This document shows positions 54,230 to 64,000 of a stretch of 64,000 bases of DNA, in pieces. Under the pieces are notes generated by a model. The model was not told the DNA's origin. It searched no databases and worked only from the letters and a program-made list of their open reading frames with translations. The position numbers and the translations under genes were made by a program. Every line of letters begins with the position of its first letter. Position 1 is the first letter of the stretch. Source of the DNA: Rhabditoides inermis (Eukaryota > Nematoda > Chromadorea > Rhabditida > Rhabditidae); NCBI GenBank assembly GCA_963966185.1, contig CAWZYM010000131.1, positions 163,058 through 227,057 on the forward strand, written 5' to 3'.

Positions 54230-56540
54230 TTTATATGGTTTTGATTCTTGAGGGTTCTTGATGCAAAACACTCCGTCGATACGCGGAATCGAACCACTGG
54301 ACGTGCGATTGCCAGGCAAACCCGCTACCACCTCAACCATTAGTGCGCTTTAACAGCAATCTCCTAGTTCCTCGACAATGGCGGTCTGGCCACATGAGTG
54401 CATTGTGCTCATTGGCAATCATCTCTCCGCTCCTATCCTCTCTCCATTCGATATTGCCGGTATGGCCGTTGTGGTGTAGTGGATAGTGGGTCTGCCTCTC
54501 GATTGCGCCTCTCGAGTTCGAATCTGGCCCAGTGATTGTCACGTGTTTTGCAATCACACGTGACGTCATAGATTTGCTATCACTCTGCAAAATGCGACAT
54601 CCTCTATTCCGACCGTATTCCGGCGTGCAAAGTACCGTATACCTAATTAGAAGTAGGAGCATGTGAAATTGCCAGTGAGCCTGTCTTTGATTAGCTTTCT
54701 CTCGCTCACCGTACCCGAAATTTGAACTGCAGTATTGATCAGGAAAACAGAAAGAACGATTTAAAACACTTATGTTGTTGTGTTTGAAACGTATTGGCAA
54801 AACTTATGTTTTCAATGTATTCCAAACAATGTTTCAAAGTCAACAAAACAATCTGCCCCCGAGCGGAATCCATCCAACGATCGTGAGATTGTCAGCCGAA
54901 CGCGCTACCAGCTGAGCTAAGAGTGCGCTGAGATTGCGAGCGGTTAATTCCGAAACGTCTCAAACCTTGCAGAGTGGCCTCATGAGTGCAATGCGCATTT
55001 CGTCAATTCGTCTCTCCGCACCTATCCACAATTCATTTAATCATGCTGGCATGGACGTTGTGGTATAGTGGATAGCGCGTCTGCCTCATGAACGTGCCTC
55101 CCGAGTTCGAATCCGGCGCAGTGATTTTCACATGTTTTGCTAATACACGTGATGTCATTTTTTTTGCTATCACACTGGAAAATGCGACATCCTCTATTCC
55201 GACCGTATCCGATATTCAAACTACCGTACCCGGGTTTGTCGTACCGGATATAGAGAATACAGAGACGACTGCCATTCGAACGTGCTTCACTGTTCTATTT
55301 TTTTTTAAATTATTTTGTGTATGATTTCTGACGGCGTGCAAAGTACCGTATACCTAATTAGAAGTACGAGCATGTAAAATTGCCAGTGAGCTGACTTTGA
55401 TTGGCTTTCTCTCGCTCACCGTACCCGAAATTTGAACTGCAGTACCATCAGAAAAACAGAAAGAACGATTTAAAACACTTATTTTGTTGTGTTTGAAACG
55501 TATTGGCAAAACTTATGTTTTCAATGTATTCCAAACAATGTTTCAAAGTCAACAAAACAATCTGCCCCCGAGCGGAATCGATCCAACGATATTGAGATTG
55601 TCAGCCGAACGCGCTACCAGCTGAGCTAAGAGTGCGCTGAGATTGCGAGCGGTTAATTCCGAAACGTCTCAAACCTTGCAGAGTGGCCTCATGAGTGCAA
55701 TGCGCATTTCGTCAATTCGTCTCTCCGCACCTATCCACAATTCATTTAATCATGCTGGCATGGACGTTGTGGTATAGTGGATAGCGCGTCTGCCTCATGA
55801 ACGTGCCTCCCGAGTTCGAATCCGGCGCAGTGATTCTCACATGTTTTGCCAACACACGCATTGTCATAGTTTTGCAATCACAATGGAACATGCGAAACAT
55901 CCTCTATACCGACCGTATCCGATATTCAAACAACCGTACCCGGATGTGTCGTACCGGATATAGAGAAAACAGAGACGACTGCCGTTCGAACGTGCTTCAC
56001 TGTTCTATTTTTTTTTAAATTTATGTTGTGTCTGTTTTCTGACGGCGGTCAAAGTACCGTATACCTAATTAGAAGTACGAGCATGTGAATCTGCCAGTGA
56101 GCTTGCCTTTGATTGGCTTTCTCTCGCTCACCGTATCCGAAATTCAAACTGCAGTACCATCAGAACAACAGAAAGAACGATTTAAAACACTTATGTTGTT
56201 GTGTTTGAAACGTATTGGCAAAACTTATGTTTTCAATGTAATCCAAACAATGTTTCAAAATCAACAAAACAATCTGCCCGGAGCGGAATCGAACCAACGA
56301 TCGTGAGATTGTCAGCCGAACGCGCTACCAGCTGAGCTATGAGAGCGCTGAGATCGGGAGCGGTTAATTCCGTGACGTCTCAAACCTTGCAGAGTGGTCT
56401 CATGAGTGCCATGCGCATCCACGCGATCATCTCTCCGCACCTATCCACTATCCATTTTACCATGCTCGCATGGGCGTTGTGGTGTAGTGGATAGCGCGTC
56501 TGCCTCATGATCGTGCCTCCCGAGTTCGAATCCGGCGCAG
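54230..56540. repeat. Array of ~700-bp units with opposed tRNA-like modules (about three units)
   Basis: V modules lie at 54854-54926, 55563-55635 and 56275-56346. M modules lie at about 54464, 55051, 55764 and 56472. A divergent V-like module at about 54283-54350 (GGAATCGAACCACTGGACGTGCGATTGCCAGGC on plus) begins the array. Confidence 0.75.
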
Positions 56541-57331
56541 TGATTATCACATGTTTTACTAATACACGTGATGCCATTTTTTTCTATCACAATGGAACAT
56601 GCGAGACATCCTCTATACCGACCCGTTATTCAAACTACCGTACCCGGGTTTGTCGTGCCGGATATAGAAAAAACATCGACATGAAGAAATGAAAAACAAA
56701 AGCAACCGCGCTCCCATAGTGTTTCGTCGTACACACCACGGTGTCGCACGGTGATGCACGGATGACGTGCAGTAAGTCAGCTGTGCCTGCGTGGTTTTTG
56801 TTTGTTGGTTCATTTTGTTTTGTTTTCACAATATGATTCGTGTAGTAAAGTGTTTGATATCATTTGTCATTACTATCTTTACGTGCTATATGTGTTTGTT
56901 TCGCTTGCCGCACTCGTTTCGTATTGTTTTCGTTCATGTTGTATTTTCTATTATCTTTGAATTTCCTTGTTGTTGTTTTGTAATGTATGCTCGTTTATTA
57001 GTCCGCAACGTGTTCTACATTTATGATATTATTTGTTGCAGGGCGCAGCGCCACCAGCCACCTCACAGCCCGTTCCAGGTGGGTATTGATCACCACTTTT
57101 CATGTATTGTTAAAATATGTTTCACCTTTTTTAGGGGTTTGTATATGAAAGTGTATTTCTTTCAGGTGTTAGATGCCAAGACCGGCCTGGTCAAGAACTA
57201 CGGAGTGTGATACAACGAGGAGGAGCGAGCCGAGTCGGAGGAGGAGCGAGACGATCCGGAGTAGGAGCGAGCCGAGCGGCAGGAGCGAGCCGGGAGGAGC
57301 AGTGCTGAGCTGCGAGGTGGGGAGGACTCTC

Positions 57332-57380
<49 letters not shown>

Positions 57381-57498
57381 ACTCGATCGATATCGGGGGT
57401 GGGAGTGTTTGGGAGATGGTTTTCGTTGGCGAGGGCCGTCCCCAATCACTCTTTCCTCTAAATCGTTCGATTAGCACGCATCCTACCTCTCTTCCCGT

Positions 57499-57566
<68 letters not shown>

Positions 57567-57945
57567 CATCTTTCCCTCTTTATGTCTATTGTTTCAGCAG
57601 TGAATATTAATCGATTGAGTATGTATTCGTTGTTGTATTGTTCATTGTCAATGAACCCACGCTGGCATGGGCGTTGTGGTGTAGTGGATAGCGTGTCTGC
57701 CTCATGATCGTGCCTCCCGAGTTCGAATCCGGCGCAGTGATTTTCACATGTTTTGCCAACACATGCAATGTCATAGTTTTGCTATCACAATGGAACATGC
57801 GACATCCGCTATACCGACCGTATCCGATATTCAAACTACCGTACCCGAGTGTGTCGTACCGGTTATCGAAAAAAAAAATCATAAGCGAGTGACATTCGAA
57901 AGTGTTTCAATGTTGTTTTTTTCCAATTTACTTTGTGTCTGTTTT
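56541..57945 (+). repeat. AT-rich leader plus two mini-exons, copy 3, with a lone M module
   Basis: Matches 49080-50345 closely; M is at about 57668-57736. Confidence 0.45.
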
Positions 57946-58132
57946 TATGACGGCGGTCAAAGTACCGTATGCCTAATTCGGACCGAACTGCAGTGCGAAA
58001 ATTAGGAATACTGTATATACAGTATCCTACAGCAAGTGCAGTACTTTAACACTCGCGCACGCACAGCTAACAAATGGACGTGTGCACGTCATTACTATTC
58101 AATCGATAATCGATCGATAATCGATCGATGTT

Positions 58133-58187
<55 letters not shown>

Positions 58188-58238
58188 AGAGGGGGAGGGA
58201 GAGGGAGAGAGAGAGTAGCCTCCTACACTCCTCTCCTC

Positions 58239-58289
<51 letters not shown>

Positions 58290-59085
58290 CCCACCCTTTC
58301 CACTACAACTGTTCAGCAAACCAACCATACTAATCCACCACCAAAAATATTTGGTCAAAATTTCAAACAAACTTTTCAAACAAATTTTCAAACAAACAAT
58401 TTTTCAAACAAACACGTAACAACAAGTACAAACAAGTTTATCGGCACACAATGGAATACAATTTTTTTCACTTGATGTCGATGTTGTAGTCGTGACGGTC
58501 TTGTGACGATGTTGGAAGACTGACCACGAGCGAGCTTCTAGAGGAGACGACGCACATAAATGATTTGATTATTGAGGTTTAAGAAAGAGAGATTAAGGAA
58601 TCAGACAGAGTGAAAACGCACCTCATAACGCCGTCATATGAGCCAGCCGGGCACTGAAAACGGATACTGGAACGCGTTATAGGCTGAAATGAATAGAAGT
58701 GAACTACGGAATTTAGGATTACGGTACGTCCTAATCGATAATCGATCAATGGAAAGGGGCAAAGGTGAGTGAATATGCAACGATTCAGGGGAAAGAGAGA
58801 AAGAGGACGACCCTCGCCAAACGAGAGCCGTCGCCCAATCTCTCCCACCCCCGATATCGTTCAAATCTACAGTCGGTACGAAACTACTGTAATCTACAGT
58901 AACCCCGACCCACATCTCTTTCCTGCTGCTCCCCGGATAGGATGGCGAAGTCGGCGGCCAGCTGACAGATCGGTAGATGCAGGTGTGGTCGGCTGGAACG
59001 GTAACGTCATTATCAATCGATATTCTGTTGAAAATCAATCGATACTCAACAGAAAGGGAGAGAGAGAGGGAGAGAGAGAGGGGGG

Positions 59086-59127
<42 letters not shown>

Positions 59128-60035
59128 TCACCTCTCTGTTCTGCAATGCCTCTCCTCCACGGCGGCAGGTGCAGGCGGCCATCCAACGGCCGCGGCAAGT
59201 GCGGCGGGGGCAACAGCTCCCGGACGGCGGCAGCAGGGGCGGCGGGTCCGGGGCGGGAGCAGCAGCACACGGCCCGGTAGCAGGGGAAGGGGCAGCCGGA
59301 CGGCGGCGGCAGGGTCGGCGGGTCCGGGGCGGGAGCAGCAGCACACGGCCCGGTAGCAGGGGCAGGGGCAGCCGGACGGCGGCGGCAGGGTCGGCGGGTC
59401 CGGGGCGGGAGCAGCAGCACACGGCCCGGTAGCAGGGGCAGGGGCAGCCGGACGGCGGCGGCAGGGTCGGCGGGTCCGGGGCGGGAGCAGTTTCAGCCCG
59501 GCCCGGCAGCAGGGGCAGGGGCAGCCGGACGGCGGCAGCAGGGGCGGCGGGTCCGGGGCGGGAGCAGCTTCAGCCCGGCCCGGCAGCAGGGGCAGGGGCA
59601 GCCGGACGGCGGCGGCAGGGGCGGCGGGTCCGGGGTCGGCGAGTCCGGGCGGCGGGTCCGGTACTACAATAAGCTACGGTAACTACAGTATCCCCTCCCC
59701 CCTCCCCACCTGCGGCTCCGGCGGCGGGCGGCGGGTCCGGGAGCGGCGGCGGCGGGTCCGGGGCGGGGGGGGGGGGAGCGGGTCCGGGGCGGAGCGGCGG
59801 CTCCGGGTCGGGGAGGGGAGGGGGAGGGGGGAGGGGAGTAGCTGGCGACCGCCCAGCACGGCCGCCGCAGCATCAACTGACCACTCACCCCCCGTCATTC
59901 CTTACCTCACCTTTCGCCCCGCCCACTCGCCCTCTCCAGACATGTAAATGAGGTGCGCGCAGACTGTGCAAGCTAATTCTCCTAATTTATTCCTTGCGCA
60001 GAAAATCGCCCTCCCACTCTCAAGTATACTAATGA
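57946..60035 (-). mobile_element. R1 repeat, minus copy 5 (empty TA site at 58774-58775)
   Basis: Very close to copy 2, with the 77-bp minisatellite (59220-59640). It ends with a CCGGACCCGCCGCC/G-run tract like copy 3. Confidence 0.55.
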
Positions 60036-60655
60036 CTAGCATTAACGCGACCAACGAGGGAAAAAGCGAATGCTTCTGAGGGCGCGGCGCTTGTACTACG
60101 GTATGCTCGCGCTGCGCGCTTCGCTCGGGGAGCGGCGGGAGGGGTGCGTGCTCGCCGCTGCGCGGCTCGCTCAGCGTACTGTAGTTACAGTATGCCTGTA
60201 GCTACAGTATGCCGAGAGAGCTGCGCGGCACGCCTCCCTCCCGCCGCTCCCGCTCCTCCTTGGCCGTCGCTTCGCTCCGGCGCTCCGCTGGGTGCTCCGT
60301 GGTCGTCGCTCCACTCCTCCCTGGCCGTCGCTCCGCTCCGCCCGCTCCGCCCGCTCCGCCCGCTCCTCCCGCTCGCTCCGGCGGCGGCGGCTCAACCCAG
60401 GCAACCACCCAGGATGGCCGCCGCCGTGTCGACTGACCACCACCCCGTCGTCATTTCTTACGTCGACTCACGCCACGCCCACTTTGTCTGTCGCATACGG
60501 CCGCCCTGTCTGGCGCATACGCTGGCCGTCGGGCGCCAGCGTCTACGGCCGAACGGTGCACGCTAAGCGCGCTAATTTATGGAGATGAAAAATAATGAGA
60601 TGGAAATGAGATTTGGGCGGAAAAAATCGCCCTCCTATTCTCAAGAAATCTATGA
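60036..60655 (-). mobile_element. Short CCGGC-family element, minus copy
   Basis: Palindrome at about 60170-60215; the 5' end at 60655 is slightly diverged. Confidence 0.5.
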
Positions 60656-61140
60656 CTAGCATCAACGAACTTGGTAGGCAAATGGAGCATGCTTCTGAGG
60701 GGGCGGCGCTCGTACTACCGTATGCTCGCCGCTGCGCGACTCGCTCGGGGAGCGACGGGAGAGACGCGCGTGCTCGCCGCTGCGCGGCTCGCTCAGCGTA
60801 CTGTAGCTACCGCAGTATGCCTGTAGCTACAGTCGCGCAGTTGGCGTCGCGCGCGCACTTTCGCCTCTCGTAGTTGGGTTTTTTGCGGAAAATTTGCGAT
60901 TCCCGACGCTTTCTCTCGGCAACTTTTGCGTTATGCGACGTTCAAATAAAGGAATTACGCTTCTCGAATTACTCTCCGGACCGCCACCATCTCCTGGTCA
61001 TTCGAAATTGCGTGCAAGAGCGGTGGGGTGCTACAACAACAACAGCTACAACCTTGTTGGATAGTTTGACTATCGTTATGAAAGCGTGCAATACCAGTTC
61101 AATTAAAAAAACGTTCTGTTGAAACTTATCGGCAAAATGT
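60656..61140 (-). repeat. Block B, copy 6, internally deleted
   Basis: It skips from GTGCAAGAGCGGTGGGGTG to GCTACAACAACAACAGCTACAACC, losing about 370 bp compared with copy 1. Confidence 0.5.
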
Positions 61141-62309
61141 ATGATTTCAAAACGTTTTGTCGACTTCCAAACTATGTTTAAAAGTCAACAAAAAGATTTG
61201 CCCATGAGCGGAATCGAACCAACGATCGTGAGATTGTCAGCCGAACGCGCTACCAGCTGAGCTACGAGTGCGCTGAAATTGCGAGCGTTTAATTCCGTAA
61301 CGTCTCAAAGCTTGCAGAGTGGCCTCATGAGTGCAATGCGCATTTCGTCAATTCGTCTCTCCGCACCTATCCACTATCCATTTTACCATGCTGGCATGGG
61401 CGTTGTGGTATAGTGGATAGCGCGTCTGCCTCATGATCGTGCATCCCGAGTTCGAATCCGGCGCAGTGATTCTCACATGTTTTGCCAACACACGCATTGT
61501 CATAGTTTTGCTATCACAATGGAACATGCGACATCCTCTATACCGACCGATATTCAAACTACCGTACCCGGGTTTGTCGTACCGGATATAAAGAAAATAG
61601 AAGCGACTGCTATTCGAACGTGCTTCACTGTTCTATTTTTTAAAATTATTGTGTATGTTTTCTAACGGCGTGCAAAGTACCGTATACCTAATTAGAAGTA
61701 CGAGCATGTGAAATTGCCAGTGAGCCTGTCTTTGATTGGTTTTCTCTCGCTCACCGTACCCGAAATTTGAACTGCAGTACCATCAGAGAAACAGAAAGAA
61801 CGATTCGAAACACTTATTTTGTTGTGTTTGAAACGTATTGGCAAAACTCATGTTTTCAATGTAATCCAAACAATGTTTCAAAATCAACAAAACAATCTGC
61901 CCCGGAGCGGAATCGAACCAACGATCGTGAGATTGTCAGCCGAATGCGCTACCAGCTGAGCTATGAGTGCGCTGAGATCGCGAGCGGTTAATTCCGTGAC
62001 GTCTCAAACCTTGCAGAGTGGTCTCATGAGTGCAATGCGCATCCACGCGATCATCTCTCCGCACCTATCCACTATCCATTTTACCATGCTGGCATGGGCG
62101 TTGTGGTGTAGTGGATAGCGCGTCTGCCTCATGATCGCGCCTCCCGAGTTCGAATCCGGCGCAGTGATTTTCACATGTTTTACTAATACACGTGATGCCA
62201 TTTTTTTCTATCACAATGGAACATGCGAGACATCCTCTATACCGAACGATATTCAAACTACCGTACCCGGGTTTGTCGTGCCGGATATAGAAAAACATCG
62301 ACGTGAAGA
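61141..62309. repeat. Array of ~700-bp units with opposed tRNA-like modules (two units)
   Basis: V at 61199-61271 and 61898-61970; M at about 61399-61467 and 62097-62165. Confidence 0.75.
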
Positions 62310-62953
62310 AATGAAAAACAAAAGCAACCGCGCTTCCATAGTGTTTCGTCGTACACACCACGGTGTCGCACGGTGATGCACGGATGACGTGCAGTAAGTC
62401 AGCTGTGCCTGCGTGGTTTTTGTTTGTTGGTTCATTTTGTTTTGTTTTCACAATATGATTCGTGTAGTAAAGTGTTTGATATCATTTGTTATTACTATCT
62501 TCACGTGCTATATGTGTTTGTTTCGCTTGCCGCACTTGTTTCGTATTGTTTTCGTTCATGTTGTATTTTCTATTATCTTTGAATTTCCTTGTTGTTGTTT
62601 TGTAATGTATGCTCGTTTATCAGTCCGCAACGTGTTCTACATTTATTATATTATTGGTTGCAGGGCGCAGCGCCACCAGCCACCTCACAGTCCGTTCCAG
62701 GTGGGTATTGATCACCATTTTTCTTGTATTGTTAAAATATGTTTCACCTTTTTTAGGGGTTTGTATATGAAAGTGTATTTCTTTCAGGTGTTAGATGCCA
62801 AGACCGGCCTGGTCAAGAACTACGGAGTGTGATACAACGAGGAGGAGCGAGCCGAGTCGGAGGAGGAGCGAGCCGATCCGGAGTAGGAGCGAGCCGAGCG
62901 GCAGGAGCGAGCCGGGAGGAGCAGTGCTGAGCTGCGAGGTGGGGAGGACTCTC

Positions 62954-63012
<59 letters not shown>

Positions 63013-63230
63013 ACTCGATCGATATCGGGGGTGGGAGTGTTTGGGAGATGGTTTTCGTTGGCGAGGGCCGTCCCCAATCACTCTTTCCTCTAAATCGTTC
63101 GGTTAGCACGCATCTTACCTCTCTTCCCGTTCTCTCCCTCTCTCTCTCTCACTCACTCTCTCTCCATCTTTCCCTCTTTATGTCTATTATTTCAGCAGTG
63201 ATTATTAATCGATTGAGTATGTATTCGTAT
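62310..63230 (+). repeat. AT-rich leader plus two mini-exons, copy 4
   Basis: Matches 43831-44650 and reads VLDAKTGLVKNYGV. Confidence 0.45.
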
Positions 63231-64000
63231 GTTTTCTCTCTCTCTCTCTCTCTCTCCATCATCCCTCCAACTTTTCCATTACTATTTTCCCACAAACCAA
63301 CTCAAACAATCCACTTCAAACTTTACTTCACTTCAAACAACAAACAACAAACAAACAAACAAACAAACACTTCAAACTTCAAACTATTTAACTGAACTCA
63401 AAACAACCAGGTACGAATACTTTATCCACACAGAACACAATCAATCTGTTTTTAAATCTTGTTGATGTAGCAGTTTTGTTGGTCTTGAGATTGGTAGACA
63501 CAGAGCGTGGTAGATTCGTCACGTGGTAGATTCCAGTCCATTGGAGACGGCGCACATAAATGATTTGATTATTAAGGTTTAAGGAAGAGAGATTAGGGAG
63601 TCAGACAGAGAAAAAACGCACCTCAGAACGTCGTCCAATGAGGCAGTCAGGCACTGCAAACGGGGTACAGGAAAGCGTCAGAGGCTGAAATGAATTAAAA
63701 GTGAACTACGGAGATTAGGATTACGGTACGTACTAATCGATAACCGATCAATATTAAGGGGTTGGAGTAATGCGTGATAACTGAACGATTCAGGGGAAGA
63801 GTGAAAGAGGACGGCCCTCGCCAAACCAGAGCCGTCTCCCAATCACTCCCACCCCCGAAATCGATCAAATCTACGGTCGGTACTAAACTACTGTAATCTA
63901 CAGTACTCCTAACCCACAACTCCTCCTTGCCGCTCCCCGAACATCCGGGCTGGGTCGATGGCGTCCTGACTGAGCGGCAGATGCTAGAGCTGATCGCCTG
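63231..64000 (-). mobile_element. R1 repeat, minus copy 6, cut by the window edge
   Basis: It contains the exon-like pair (about 63410-63680) and resembles copy 3 and then copy 4 near the edge. Confidence 0.5.

Noticed and set aside
7775..62165. Functional tRNA genes (Leu-, Asp-, Val-, Met-like).
   Set aside because: A and B boxes and T arms are good, but acceptor stems do not pair, anticodon loops vary between copies, and all copies are embedded in repeats.
1..64000. LTR retrotransposons or LINEs.
   Set aside because: No reverse transcriptase, integrase or gag-like reading frame was found on either strand.

Overview
This is eukaryotic DNA, most likely from a nematode. Introns are tiny (about 42-55 nt, GT...TTTCAG/TTTTAG/TTACAG), GA/CT microsatellites are abundant, and genes are packed on both strands. 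A diplogastrid such as Pristionchus would fit, but that is only a guess. Nearly the whole window is mobile or repeated DNA, and no ordinary host gene can be recognised with confidence.

Region 1 (1-7,645) is an autonomous Helitron whose 5' end lies outside the window. It has a chain of short leader exons (129-1,149), then one 1,921-residue ORF. The ORF joins a Ulp1/SENP-type cysteine protease, a Helitron zinc finger, an HUH Rep nuclease and a Pif1-like helicase. Its proposed 3' end is CTAG at 7,642-7,645.

Region 2 (7,646-14,164 on +, mirrored by 25,882-31,015 on -) holds about ten shorter elements joined head to tail. Most junctions read CTAG|TC, as expected if each has a Helitron 5' TC (often TCTCTACC) and 3' CTAG. 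They carry tRNA-like modules and G-rich/C-rich hairpins.

Region 3 (14,165-25,881) is a long repeat, here called R1, interrupted by a 9,584-bp DNA transposon (15,168-24,751). The transposon has 27-bp terminal inverted repeats and a TA target duplication, and four uninterrupted R1 copies in the same window show the empty site. It carries a multi-exon TNP2/CACTA-like transposase gene in two blocks on the minus strand (17,927-19,400 and 21,942 to about 24,380). The upstream block contains a collagen-like Gly-Pro-Ala tract. A second complete 12-exon minus-strand gene (427 aa) lies at 15,732-17,606. A plus-strand set of exons at 19,501-21,755 resembles part of a beta-propeller (HPS5-like) protein and separates the two transposase blocks. 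This transposon is the best candidate for an undescribed system.

Region 4 (31,016-64,000) is an irregular higher-order repeat with a period of about 5-8 kb. Each period has block B, arrays of about 700-bp units with two tRNA-like modules in opposite orientation, in later periods a block with an AT-rich leader and two mini-exons, and an R1 copy on the minus strand. One non-repeated three-exon gene (53,313-54,129) sits among them and encodes a basic coiled-coil protein with a polyglycine-polyhistidine tail.
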